DNA from: Circinella minor
Taxonomy: Eukaryota > Mucoromycota > Mucoromycetes > Mucorales > Lichtheimiaceae
Assembly: GCA_016758965.1 (NCBI GenBank)
Contig: JAEPRB010000131.1
Coordinates: 48,888 to 112,887, forward strand
Reading direction: 5' to 3'
Length of the DNA stretch: 64,000 nt
Shown: in pieces, positions 11,223-23,662 of the stretch
Numbering within the stretch: the first letter of the stretch is position 1
How the letters are laid out: the number at the start of each line of letters is the position of its first letter
The notes under the pieces: model-generated
Databases searched by the model: none
Told to the model about the DNA's origin: nothing
What the model saw: the letters and a program-made list of their open reading frames with translations, nothing else
Position numbers and translations under genes: made by a program

Positions 11223-13447
11223 TTTTTTTTTTTGTTGCTGCTATAATATGTTTTATATAATTTCATTATTTTATTCGACACACAATCACCCCCACTCTCC
11301 TTCCTCCCCTGTTTTTATATCGTGCTTTAGAGTATTGAAAAAAAAATAAGAGTTTGTTATTATTATTATTATTATTATGTACAGTTAAATCTATTATTAT
11401 TATTTTTAAATGTCCCGTCCTTTATTTAAATGAAACAAATCTGTTGATATTTGTTGGGATGATAATACTTTCAGATCCAAAAAGAAAATTTAACTGTTTT
11501 TCATTAATGAAATGTTATTTATTTATAGACACGCTTCTTATAACTTATTTTATTATAGCGAGTCCATAAGTAATGTTATTGTTATATTATCAGCTTTTGG
11601 ATATAGTCATGAGTTTTTTTAATAATTCTTGTTAAGAAAATATATGCTAAGTCGAAATAGTTTTTATAGTGAACAATTCTTAGTTCAATGATACTGTGTA
11701 CCTATATACTATGTTATGCATTGTGATTGCCAATTATACAGTATTAATAGTATGATTTGAATAAGTATTCTTCAATTTGACAATTCTTATAACTAGACAA
11801 TTACAGTTTATTTGAATTTATACTATTCTATATTCTTGTGCCTCCTCAATCTTCAAAAAACCTTGTCGGTTTGGTATCGAGTGATTCGCTATGATAAAAT
11901 ATATATTTTTTTTTTATTCAGTGTAAAAAAGTTGGGGGTTTAGATATCTTTACACTTGGTCTCACAGGATCTTTCTAATGATGCACAACTAACTTGTGTA
12001 AAATAATTCACTATTTATGTACAACAAAAGCGTGATCTATATTTAACAATATCATTGTAAGCTGTCTTAGCGATAGTATCAGACGTATTGAAGGCTTCTT
12101 TAAGAGAGCAAATCTTTACACTCATCGTCCTGAAGAAAAATCTTGCTATCTGGATGTATGTGTCTATGTCATTAGAAAAGGAAAAAAAAAACAAGTTTTG
12201 AAATTATGATGTAATTATGATGCATATAATTGATCACTTGCTTTTCAAACTTGAACCATTTTTTCCTGTTGGTTTTGATAAGGGATACGTAACTTTCAAG
12301 ATAATATATGTTACTTCTTATTGCTTTATTGACACTATGTATGTATTTTTTTGCTATGATTATCTTTTTTCTTTCTGGTCCTCAGAGTGAGTAGAGCTAT
12401 AATAATAAATATATCAGTGAAATATTGGAGAACCTTTTTATATCTATATTTTTTCCTAATATTATAAATTAAATAAGTCCAATTGTTTGTCTCGTTGCTG
12501 TGTAATAAAAGAGTGATAGAATAATGAACAAAATAAGTCAACCCGAGATTCGGAACAGAAGGTTGAAATAGTCAAGAGGAAAAAGGAAATGATAAATGCC
12601 TGCTTTCCGGTCGTTCGGTTTATATTGTTCTACTTTACTAATACAAAGCTTCAGGTGTTTGCAACTAAAAAAAGCCGAATATAATTTTATTATTGGTCAA
12701 TATAAATAACGCCTGGGCTAGAATATCTGCTTTTCAAAGTAACACAACGATAATTATGACATGTTTATTGCATAGATATATTGCACGTGATGATGGATGA
12801 TGCAACATACACAATAATATTTATATGTAATATCAATGCATTTGTGCTTTGTTGACAAAAAAAGATGCTCTGTTTCTATTCATATAACGTTTATTAATGA
12901 TTTACGCCACGTCTTTTTAATAATGACTTTATATTACTTCTGCATAAACATTTTTCTCCGTTTTAAAGAAGTTACAGTAATAAAGACTATTTTTTGCACA
13001 AATAAAGAAAGAAATAATAGGATGTATGGATAGATTATATTCAATTCTTTAGTTTTTTAAAAAGATTGTCCGTAAAGATCTCTAAATCGATTGATATATT
13101 TATATCTTCTAGTCTATAAATCTCACCTGATAAAAAAAAAAAAAGGCACGAGTTAAAAAAAAGATGGCACCCTTATATGGCAACCAATTATAAACTGAAT
13201 CTGCTCTATTGTTATATTAAATTTTATATTATATTTCAGTAACATATCGTATAGAATAGTGTGTGTATATAACAACATAAAACACTAATAATAAAGCAAA
13301 GAATAAAAAAATATACAATTTATAACATCCAATAAACAAGGTTTTTTTCATGTGTTATATTACAACGAACAAAAATAAATAAATAAATAAACAAGTAGTA
13401 TTTTAAGAAAAAAAGAGGAGATGATTACTTCTTTTTAAAAACTACTG
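11223..13447. other. 2.2-kb gap between convergent epsin and SREBP-like genes
   Basis: The stretch is AT-rich and no full gene is visible. A coding-like segment at 12072-12224 (+) reads SIRRIEGFFKRANLYTHRPE and continues EEKSCYLDVCVYVIRK before low-complexity Lys and a stop. It has no start codon and may be a gene or transposon relic. Both flanking genes end here, so part is 3' UTR. Confidence 0.5.
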
Positions 13448-15683
13448 CTATGCAAGGCCACGAAGAATATCCAATGCTTTAGCAGGTCTAGTTTGTTCAT
13501 CATCGTCATCATCATAATACTCTTCTTCGTCTTCATCATCATCTGAACCATTAGGTGAAACAAAATAACCTAATCGACTTAATCGATCAACTAAAATTTG
13601 ATGAGCCGGAAGTTTTTCAAGTGTAGAACATCGCATCATACGTCTCAAAACCAGAGTTTGAGCTTTAATTTGTTCGGATGCCTTTTTGGTACCAAGACGC
13701 CAAGCTTCAATCCAAGCATGTAATCCAGCAAGGCAAGCTACGAATTCAGCCAAAGCCATCGTTTCACCTTCTAGACCTACAGGTCTTGTTCTCGGTAACT
13801 GTTGTCGTCGATAACCAAGTACTTTTTTTATTTTCTTTTGTAAAGCATCTGTTTCATTCAAAAGATCAATACCAGTTAAATCACCACGTTGTAATCGAAT
13901 AGCAGCTTGAAGGACCAACTTTATTTTCACTTTGAGTAGATCTTCTTCACGTTCAATAACTGCGACAGCACGTTCCGCAGCTTCGACATCAGACTGCCAT
14001 AATGCTTCGACTGTTGCGCCTACCGCAGCTAACCATCGTGGGAAAGAGTGATGATGCTGTTGATGTTCTTCGTAAAGTATTCGTTCAAATGCCGTTTGTT
14101 CTTCATTATTTTTTTCAAATTTCGGTGGAGGACTTGAAGTAACGGAAATGATTAGCCGACCGAGTTCAGTTCGTAAGTTGTCTAATAAATGCAATCGTGA
14201 AAGTTCGGACAAATCGGCACCTCGTTCCACAGCTTCTTTCCATGCTTGTGAATCGAGCATTGTATCTTCACAAGGGGGTTGTTGATGAACATCCCACACA
14301 AGCATATCATCATCTGTTTCATACATGGCCAAGCGCCAAAAATATCGTGCGACAAGTGTAGAATAAGGGTAAAATTGCATTGCAGCGCAAGCATAAGCAT
14401 AAGTAAGAAGATGAGGTGGTGATATGTTAATCATACGGACGCAAGCGTATAATCGTAATACGGTGGAAGAGGAAGGGTTGGCATGTATGTCAATCCAGCG
14501 TTCAGTTTCTTGTTCATGTGACGATGATGGACGTGCTGACATCCATCCGAATGTGTGACGAATAACAAGATGTAATGACTCTGCAGCAAGGCTGCATAAA
14601 AGCATCAGTGTGCTTTGTTTTTCATCATGATGGCGTCGAAATAAGAGAACAACAAGACAAATGACCAAAAGCGCTAAGCGAATGATTGCCCATATGTCAT
14701 ATGATGGGGTTCCTGTTGAATAAGATGAGCCAAGGACATTTCGATCGTTATGAGGGTTGGTAGTAGAAGTGCTATTTTGATCCATTGAAAATGAAAGACA
14801 CATAAATAGTGCCATGAATGTATTTTGTTGTTGATGATGGTGTTGGTTTTCTTGTTCTTGCTGTTGTAATTGGTAATCAAATTCATCATCTTCTTCGTTT
14901 TCTTGTTGTAGTTGTTTCTGTTGCTTTTGATGATGTTTCATGCTTGTGTATCGTGCAAATACTGGTATCCCGCCTGGTAATTGTTGAATCAACTGTTCTA
15001 GTATCTGATTCTCTTTTTTCAGCTGTTCATTTGTGTTTTGTAAATGTACAATATATTCTGTGGCTTTTTTCATGATGGTTGCTTTATTGATTTTAGTTGC
15101 AACAGCAACACCATCGACATATTCTTCTGAATCATCCTCATTAATATTATTATCACCATTGAAAGAATTATCGGCTTTGTTGTTAATTTCTCGCGTGTGT
15201 TGTAATGCAGGTACAGCAGCTTTTAATTCAGCTATTCGTTCATTGATATTGTTACGATACCGTCGTTCGATCGCATTATGAGACTTATTTTTGGTTGGTT
15301 TAGTAGGGCGACGATTGCTGTTTATAAAAGGGTTATTATTATTACTATTATTATAAGCGTTAAAATTGTTGGTATTAGGAGAAGTAGTTGAAGTGTTTGA
15401 AAGATTGGGAAATGTAAATGATGTTGATGTAATAGGAGGTGGTGTGATTAATTCTAAAGTGAAAAAAAAATTATTAACACAACATGATTTATATTGTTAT
15501 TTTTTTTGGGGGTGAAGGAAGAGGAGAAAGAGGGGGAGGGGAATAAAATAAAGCGTCTAAATAAATAAATAATTTTTTTTATATACCTGTTGGTAAAGGA
15601 AATTTCGATGGTAATAGAAGTGGGTCCAGCCATATATTTTGTGCAAGAAATTGAGTCAATTCGTCGTCAAATGGTAAAGCCAT
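13448..15683 (-). CDS. SREBP-like membrane-bound bHLH transcription factor, 700 aa
   Basis: Two exons, 15587-15683 and 13448-15453, join at a phase-1 intron. The bHLH starts near residue 87 with SHNAIERRYRNNINERI; the Tyr in ERRYR (residue 98) is the hallmark of SREBPs. Helix 2 follows at about 152-171, then a short leucine zipper. After a Gln/His-rich linker come a weak hydrophobic segment (about 244-256) and a strong membrane segment (about 285-304, IIRLALLVICLVVLLF). The ~30-residue loop between them contains DRNVLG (Arg270). The long C-terminal region is helical and resembles an SREBP regulatory domain; it ends in an acidic stretch and ILRGLA. By family knowledge the protein would sit in the ER and release its N-terminus to activate sterol or hypoxia genes. 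Proteolytic activation here is inferred. It is divergent from the next gene. Confidence 0.85.
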
Positions 15684-16371
15684 TATTCTTAATACAATGT
15701 ATTATAATTTTTAAGTATATGTGGAAAGAAATTGAAAAAAAAAATGAAAAGAAAGAAAAAGGCAGAAAGGGATGAAAGGAAGAAGAAAAAGAAGAAGAGA
15801 AATATAAAAAAGAAACACCAAATCAATAACATGATGTGATAATATTTTGGATGTATCTGATGGAAAAGTGGCATGATTTTCTTTTTTTTTTTTTTCGTTC
15901 AACGTTAAAAAAAATCTCAGCTGTTTATCGTCGCTCTTTTTTTTTCATATTATATATAAACATGCTGGTTTTTTGATGCACAATAAAAAAACGGAACTTT
16001 TTTTTTCTTTATCTTTTTTTTCTGTTGATCACTTGCGCATTTATTTGACTTTATGCGATACGCAGCAATTATTTACTTATGAGAAAATAATTTGTTTTTT
16101 GTTGTCATAGCAACAACACGAATAGATTGGAGGCGGCGCCACGTTTTTGTCGTTGTTATGAGTAATAATATAACGAGTATATGAACATCCGCAGCATTTC
16201 ATAATATTTAATTGATAAGAAAAAAAAAAGGGGGGGGGATGTTATTGAGTATATATATAATCATCACTTTATGACAACAGATCTTCCTTTTCCCCTTGCT
16301 CCTTTTTCTTTTCTTTTTTTCTTCTAAATTCTATTTTCTTTCTTACTGCTATTATAAATTATAAAAAAGAA
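15684..16371. other. Bidirectional promoter region
   Basis: This 688-base stretch lies between the starts of the SREBP-like gene (minus) and the next small gene (plus). It is purine-rich on the plus strand near 15735-15800 and carries a G run near 16232. No sterol regulatory element or other clear operator was identified by eye. Confidence 0.6.
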
Positions 16372-16854
16372 ATGTCAAATAAAAGCAACGCGTATTCATC
16401 ATCAACTGCATATATTCGTGATTTATCATACGCTAAAATATCACAATATTATCAATCAACTAAAGATAATTCTATTAGAAAATATGTTCTAATCACCAAC
16501 GTACTGCGGCACACTCATATTATTGACAGTAGCCATCACCATAACAACAGCAATGAACAGCAACCCTACTATTATCAAGAAGATTTAATGGAAATATGTA
16601 ATGATGATAGCTATAATGACAGTGAAGACGATGCATTGGAACAACAATGGCTTGACAGTTGTTTAAATGAACTTGAAGAAGATGAGCTACAATCTCAATC
16701 ATTACAGCAAGAACAACAATCAACAAATTCACGATCTTTTGGAAATTATTCAAATCATGACAAAAACGATAAAGAAATATCAGAAGAACAATCAACAAAG
16801 TTATATTTCCATGCCGGTGTCGTGGCCTGTTTAACTCGCTTGAATCTTCCATAA
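16372..16854 (+). CDS. Small acidic protein of unknown function, 160 aa
   Basis: A single-exon ORF begins MSNKSNAYSSSTAYIRDLSY. An ordered N-terminal part ends near VLITNVLRHTHI. An acidic central part follows (DDALEQQWLDSCLNELEEDE), then a Gln/Ser-rich stretch and a conserved-looking end, LYFHAGVVACLTRLNLP. It has no signal peptide or membrane segment. I do not recognise a domain. The amphipathic segment LEQQWLDSCLNELEE resembles a short protein-binding helix. It shares a promoter region with the SREBP-like gene, so co-regulation is possible but unproven. The codon use and length suggest a real gene. Confidence 0.6.
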   Translation: MSNKSNAYSSSTAYIRDLSYAKISQYYQSTKDNSIRKYVLITNVLRHTHIIDSSHHHNNSNEQQPYYYQEDLMEICNDDSYNDSEDDALEQQWLDSCLNELEEDELQSQSLQQEQQSTNSRSFGNYSNHDKNDKEISEEQSTKLYFHAGVVACLTRLNLP

Positions 16855-17439
16855 AAAAAAATCACGCACACACATAGGCATTAATATATCAAAAAAATCA
16901 AAAAGAAAACCCCATGATTGTTCCCTTTCTCTTTTTTATTCATATCTCTCATCAACCCATTTCCCCTTCTTTTCCTTTCTTTCTATACTGTTGTTCTCTC
17001 TCTCATTGTTGTACATATATATCCTTAAAGCTTCACACAGTCCATACACATATACATGTAAAAAAAATGTTCATTGTAAATACAAAACTTGTTAAATTCT
17101 GTCAAAAAAAAAAAAAAAAGGAGCTGAAAAAGTAATAAAAAAAACTCCAACCACCCGAGACAGTGGGGCCATAGTCTCCGACTAAATGAATTAAAATGTG
17201 TAATGGATTAGTAAAGCTGTCAATAATCAGTTCCTTTTCCACGATGTTCCCCCGTTCAACTAGGAACCAAAATAAGAACTGTTCCCACTAGAAAATCTTC
17301 TTTTGTATGTGGTGTGGGGGTAACTTCCTTTGGTTTTACCCAGAAACTTTTTTTATTTTTACTTTTTACCTTTCTTTCACGTAGATATATATATTTTTTA
17401 AAGTAATTTAAACTTGTGATTTGTTGTAGTCAAATAATA
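16855..17439. other. Intergenic
   Basis: This holds the 3' end of the small acidic gene and the promoter of the Zn2Cys6 gene. It is AT-rich, with a poly-A run at 17105-17120 and pyrimidine runs. No gene is visible. Confidence 0.65.
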
Positions 17440-19851
17440 ATGCCTCTACAAAATTTCAATGCTCCCGTCTCAAAAAAAATTCGCATGACACTTGCTTGTG
17501 GTCGTTGCAGGTACATATTAATATATTTCCTCAAAAAACTCAAAACACTAAAAAAAAGCAAAATTATTATTTTTATTATTATTATTTTCATATAGAGAAA
17601 AAAAAGGTATCTATTATCCTTGGAACCAAATAATCAATGATGGTGAATGATAAATATGAACAACGAAGATCATTAAATTAAATTGATTTTTTTTATTACA
17701 GTAAAATGTGATTTTGCTCACCCTTCTTGTTTAAGATGTCAAAAAGCAAATGGTAAGTTTATATTAATTTTTTTTTTCATTTCTTTACTCTTGCTATCAA
17801 TGATCACATTACAAAAACAATATTATTTCTCATTGGATTGTGGGAATTGGAAGCAAAGAAGATCAAATTGGGGGGAAAAGGCGGGTAAGGTCAACTTTAC
17901 GGAAGAATTTTCCGTAGAAGCACTGTTAAAAAAAAAGAAAAAAATAATTTTTACTCACAGCTTACCGAAATCAGCAACCTGTTCCTATGCAGGGTCACCC
18001 ACACAGTTAGACTTGTTTAATCTAATCCAAGTCAATGAAACAGTCAATTTACTTCAAAAGCGAGTCCGATCTCTTGAAAATGAATTGCAAAGTATACATG
18101 AAAAGAAAGAACAAAGCGAATTACGGGGTAAGAGCGAAGAACATAACCAATGGAATCTTACTATAACAAACCAAGGTCTTCGTATTGATACCGACATCGT
18201 ATCTATGGATGACTTGTATCAGCTTTTCAATTCAAATTTGATTTCTCCAACCCCATCTTCTCCGTGTGACGAAATGATTGTTATTAAGGAAAAACTATGG
18301 AAATCAGAATACAAAACTTTCCCACTTTACAATATATGGGAGGGGGGTACTCCATCTTTATCGTCTTCTTCTCTTTCACAACATCATCACTATGGAGATA
18401 ATATTACCAGTGATGACTACAACGAGCATCACCATCATCATGATAAAAATTGTCAGCAGTTTGATTCTAACAATGATAGTAGTTTTTTTTACCCACATCA
18501 ATGTCAACCATCTCCTTCTTTATTGGGTGTCAAGGATTCACAACATGTGCCTAAGTTTGTCTTAGATCGTTTGATCGGCGTTTATCAAGAATGTTTTATT
18601 TGTCTCAATGAGCCTTGGCATGACGACACGTTATCACATCGATATTTCCATGAAGAACTCGACCCACTTCTAGCCAACGCGATTTTTGCATGGTCAGCAC
18701 GTCATGGTGCCATTTACCATGACCTATTCCAAGGTCAAGATCCCAATTTAGTCGGCGAGCCATTTTTTGAAAAGACAAAAGAACTCCTCAAGGATAGATT
18801 CACAACCAGTAATATTGATACTGTTCATGCTTTACTTATTATTCATAACTATATGATGGGTAAAACAGGCATTGATCGAAATCAAGCAGAAAGTGAAGCA
18901 TACATGTATCTTGGCTTAGCAATCCGTATGACTTTGGATCTCAAGATGAATCAAGAAATTGAAACGACACCCATTAAAAAGGAACGAAATCGGCGCTTTT
19001 ACTGGTTAGCCTATTTTTTGGAAACACTTTGTACTTTAAATATTGGTAAACCAATGTCATTACCAGACGATAATAACAACAGCAAAACAGTTGGATTCCC
19101 TGCTCCGCTCAATCATGAAATTGGTCCTATTCGCTGGCGAGTAGAATTCATGAGCCAGAGATTTCGTGTGATCCGTATTTATCGACGCTTAATGGAATTA
19201 ACAACAGTTGCTTTAGAAAAGCAACCATTATCACTACAAACTATTAACGCTTTAGATAAACAAGTCAAAGACTGGTATGCAGGGCTTGAATTTCATTTCC
19301 GATATGATCCGCATGACCCGAAATGGAAAACAACTAATCAAGCGACATGGATGCGCGATCTCGGTTGTCTCAAGCTCAATATTGAATATCATTATACCAT
19401 GATGCAAATTTACAGTTTGGTGTTAGCATCTTCCTCACCTGGAACTCCTATGAATATATCAGCGCTTCAGATCAGCCGTTTTTCGGCAGATAAGATTTTA
19501 GAATTGATTGGATCTTGGAGTATCTCATTACCAAAAGAAGCTTGGTGTTATTTTGCTTTGGAACCTGTGATGGTGACGATTCGGTTGTACACTCAATTCA
19601 TTGAACAACGGGATGAGGACTCTTTGGTAATAAAGGGTCGTATGAAGCGCATTGCGGTTATTCTGGAAGATTCACCGGTTATTCATAGCCATATGGTTCG
19701 TAAAATCCTGGATACTATTTATACTAGTATTGGTGCTGCTAGTTTAGAAGAACAATCACTACAAGCAACTCCATCTCTAGATTATTGGTCAAGTAATTTA
19801 ATGACAGCATTATCACCCTCAGATTTCATGCAGTCGCCTCATGGGGCATAG
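17440..19851 (+). CDS. Zn2Cys6 transcription factor, 669 aa
   Basis: There are four exons: 17440-17510, 17596-17606, 17702-17752 and 17975-19851. The second is an 11-base microexon. Joined, they give a canonical binuclear zinc cluster with Cys20, Cys23, Cys30, Cys37, Cys40 and Cys47 (C-x2-C-x6-C-x6-C-x2-C-x6-C), reading ACGRCREKKVKCDFAH across the microexon. A coiled coil follows (VNLLQKRVRSLENELQ), typical of dimeric members. A fungal transcription-factor middle domain lies at about residues 260-560 (for example YLGLAIRMTLDL, RRFYWLAYFLETL and NIGKPMSLPD). The protein is expected to act in the nucleus; its targets are unknown. Skipping the microexon would break the frame and the zinc cluster. 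The N-terminus could not be extended upstream. Confidence 0.88.
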
Positions 19852-20057
19852 AATAGGTCCCTATTCCCTTTTTTTTCGTTTTATTTATTATTTCATATTC
19901 ACACCATGAACCACATATATTTATATACTTCCTTCTAGGCCTACTCATTCACTGACACATTTAAAGTAGATCATAAACTTTTATGATTGTGCATTTCTTC
20001 TTCTTCTTGCGCACATATTTATTTTATTTTATTTCATTTCAATAAAACTTTTTTTTT

Positions 20058-20130
<73 letters not shown>

Positions 20131-20133
20131 TTA
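19852..20133. repeat. Convergent 3' region with (AC)n and (AT)n repeats
   Basis: This gap separates two convergent genes. It contains (AC)n at about 20062-20092 running into (AT)n at 20092-20125, right next to the stop codon of the GRAM gene. Such a compound repeat is likely to vary in length. Confidence 0.85.
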
Positions 20134-20891
20134 TCATTGCATCAATTGATGACACATGATATTGATACGGTATGCTATTGATATACCACTTAGTAATAAT
20201 ATGATTGACAAGGTCGCCATGACCCATTGGTAATCTCGATTCCAAGATTGTTGATACTGTTTCCTTTTATCTTGTGGTAATTGAATGCAGGGTTGCCTTT
20301 GTATTCCCATAAATTGACCTTCATTATTATCCACTGTGGTAATTTCTGTTATGTCGTCAACATCAGTATTAGTATAAAATTCATTTTTATTTAGTTGATT
20401 CTTGTCGCTTATTCGTTGCTGCTGTTCTTGAATAGGTTGTATACTTTTTTTTTGATGATGTTTCCACCATAAATCTGTCATCAGTTGGTATGTACGATCT
20501 CGTGACATGAGCGACGTCAAAAAATATTGTTTTTGATTACTTTTTTGATATATTTCAATTGCATTTGGAATCATTTTGACAGTTTTTCGTTTTTCTATGC
20601 TTGCAATATCTGTAAAAGGAAGAACTATCTTTTAAAAATTATGTTCGTGTATGTCAATAAAGTTGCTTATTTTCTTTTTTTGTTAGTATGTAAAAATAAA
20701 TAAAAATTGCGTATTACCGTAGTAGTCCATCCAAAAATATTGGATTTAAAACAAATATGATGTTCAGAAATGTAAATATGACCTTGGATTAAAATATCTT
20801 TTTGTATAGCGCAATGATAGGTTTGAATTAGTTGTTCTTCATTAGGAATGGAGCGAAAAAGGGAATGAAATTGACGATTTCTTCGATACAT
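20134..20891 (-). CDS. Tail-anchored GRAM-domain protein, 222 aa
   Basis: The two exons are 20718-20891 and 20134-20628. The join gives GWTTT then IVLPFTDIASIEK in frame, matching the middle of a GRAM domain. The domain spans about residues 5-110 and starts NRQFHSLFRSIPNEEQLI; it also includes ISEHHICFKSNIFGW and SRDRTYQLMTDLW. A Gln-rich linker follows, then one C-terminal membrane segment near residues 190-212 (VMATLSIILLLSGISIAYRI). GRAM domains bind lipids at membrane contact sites. No VASt/StART-like sterol-transfer domain is present, so this resembles a short GRAMD2-type protein rather than a full Lam/Ysp protein. An ER or other membrane location is inferred. Confidence 0.85.
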
Positions 20892-21854
20892 GGTGAGGCC
20901 AAAAAAAAAGGCCGCTCTGATCTTTTGTTGTTGCTGTTATTTGGATTAGGTTAACAGTTAGTACGTATTTGATTTTAGAAAAAAAAGAAAAAGCCGAATA
21001 GATCGCCGTTTATTTTATAAGAAAAAAAAGCAATAATACAGTAATAATAATTTGATATAAATGTATTGTGATGAAGTGCGTATAAGCAGGTAATGTACAA
21101 GTTTGGTTTTTTTCTATAATACTATGCAACCATGACCCACACACATATTATAATCATACTACGTAGAATAAATAAAGGAAGAAAAAAAAATCCCATGTTT
21201 TATGTTTGCGCTAATAATTGTCGTAGTGGTGAAATATTATTATTAGATAGTGACGGAAAAGTGATAACATATAAATTCGATTTTGGTAATTTTTTCTTGT
21301 TTGCTAAACGGACTTGACCGAATGCCGAAAACAAAACATTAGTTTTCTTTTACGTCAAGAGTTGCCGTAAAGGGGCCAGCACAATAAATATAAAAGCTGG
21401 CGGGTGATGATCATGAAAAAAAGGCGGGGGAGGGGGGAAGAATGAGGGAACCCCATTTGAAGTTAATAAAATCGTTTTCTACACTACTATGCATTATTAT
21501 TTATTATGCAAACTAATACAAAAAATTTTGTAGATGGGAGGAAAATAACAAAGGAGAGTTTAACTTATCACAATGAATTCGTTTACTTATTGTTCTTACT
21601 ACTGTAATATAGATTGGGTGTATTACTATAACAATTGTCGATGAAATTTATATTTCTTTATGTGTTAATATGCATGTATACCAAACTATGATTAAAACCC
21701 AAGAAAAATAAAGGAGAAAAAAAGATGTTTTAAAAAGAAGAAAAAAGGAGACAGAGCGATGAAGATGGGAGTGCCGAAAGTACAACTAACAAAAAAAAAA
21801 AAGGGTTTGAGGATAAAGTTAAATTTGAAAAATATTATGTTGATAGATTTTTTT
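20892..21854. other. Intergenic, about 960 bases
   Basis: This holds the GRAM gene promoter and the 3' end of the Kin4-like gene. A 30-codon open segment at 21195-21286 (+, starting MFYVCANNCRSGEILL) ends at a possible splice donor, but no second exon was found. G-rich and A-rich runs lie at 21418-21440. Confidence 0.55.
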
Positions 21855-23631
21855 TCATGGAGGCGTAGAAGTGCCGATGGCACTGTCTCTATTTATTATA
21901 TCTTCTTTTTGACCTTGTTTTTGTTGTCGAGCTTGCTGATGTAAAAAAGATGATTTATGAACAGCTGGATTTTTACGAACATAATAACCATCTTTATCAA
22001 ATCCCAATAAATCAAAAAGTTTGTGATATAAAAATTTGTACGCCCAAATATTACCACGAAGACGACGAACATCGGCAATATATAACCCCGGAAGATTTTG
22101 GAATCGACATACTTCAACAACAAAACGAATTTCTTCTCCAGAATCGATTGACGGGTCACCGTAGATGGGCTGTTGTTGGCCTGATGTCGAGACACCTTCC
22201 GTCATTGGTATATCGGTCGATGTAGAAAGCAGTGATGAAGATCGGTTTACTTTTAACGATGACACGGCGGATAGTCGACCCGGGTTTGGAAATAGTGAAC
22301 TATTAAATGATTGATTATCTTGTTTTTCTTGTTGCTGCACTAATACTTGCGATTTTTTACAATCACTATTATCTTCATATTTATGAAAAGGTGATTGCTC
22401 TGTACTACTATTGCTGACATCATCTTTATTGTTGTTAGTGTTATTGTTCTTATTCAATAATGCTTTGGCAGGACGACGCGAACATTTAATCTTGTATTCA
22501 CCATCCTGTTTACAGTTGATACCCAGTGCTTGAAGTGTTTTTCGCACTTCGTTGACAATTTCGTGAGGTGCGCGTGTTGTAAGTGCGGTACGGTCTACAG
22601 CCCCATGATGAACACGTATGCTGAACATATCAGTACTACTATGCTTACTTTTTGGACTCTCTTCATTGTTTTTAATATTCCCCAAGCCAGATATAATCTG
22701 TGTTGAGCGAGATCGAGATGAAATTTCTGGAGAAAACTGTGGATTTTCTTTGTCGTGACGTTGCTTCTGCTGTTGTTGAGAAGATATTTTTTTATCTGAC
22801 GACAATGGTTGCTGATGCTGAGCTTGTTTCTGATCTTCTTGTTGACGGTCTGTTGAAATAGAATGCAACTGTTGTTGTTTATTACCTACATCATATTTAT
22901 TTATTTACCATATTGAGTTAATATTTTTTTTGAATATGTATGCTATTACTTTTTATTTTCTCAAAAGAATAATAATAATAAAAAAAAACAAGAGAAATAC
23001 CTTGTGATTTACGTTTGATCCATGCCATCATTTTTTTGCTTACACTGTTTTCTTGTTGGATTGTATTTGTTGTCAAGCCTTCCTGTCGATGTTGCGGCTG
23101 TTGTTGTTGCTGTCGAGTATTTTTGGAATTACTTTCAGGAACTGAGACATTTTTCATATGTGTAGTAATATCCAGTGAATTATGTTGCCGTGGCCATTCA
23201 TTATCACTTGCTGTAGCAGGTTTATTGTTAGTCGTAGCAGTTGTAGTTCTGCGGTAAATACTGTTACGCACTGCAGCAATAGCTCGTCTGCCACTCTGCC
23301 CCCCTAATGTACTATAGTACCGTGGACGCTTGCCACGAGCTTTTCCATGTGTAAGTGCATGAAGTGACTCTTCACGATGAAGTGCAATCGCTTCATCGTC
23401 AGTCAGTTGTTGCTGCTGCTGCTGTGCTTGCTGTTGCTGATTGCCCATAGTTGAAATGATGCTGCTGGTACTAGTAGATTTTTTGACAGGATTAACTTGA
23501 TACGGTGACATTTTTTGTAATACATCTTCGCATCCATCTTTACGTCGCACACGAAGACTGGCAAGAAATTTCGACCTGAGTTTAGATGCTGGTAGTAGTG
23601 ATTCATCAGGTGTTCCTTCTTGTACTTCTTT

Positions 23632-23662
<31 letters not shown>

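Noticed and set aside
15689..15902. Minus-strand Phe-rich ORFs
   Set aside because: They come from a purine-rich promoter stretch and are low complexity.
20062..20125. AC/AT repeat considered as an array element
   Set aside because: It is a simple dinucleotide repeat without spacers; there is no CRISPR-like unit in the window.
21195..21286. Possible first exon starting MFYVCANNCRSGEILL
   Set aside because: It reaches a GT donor, but no acceptor with a continuing frame was found before the Kin4-like gene.
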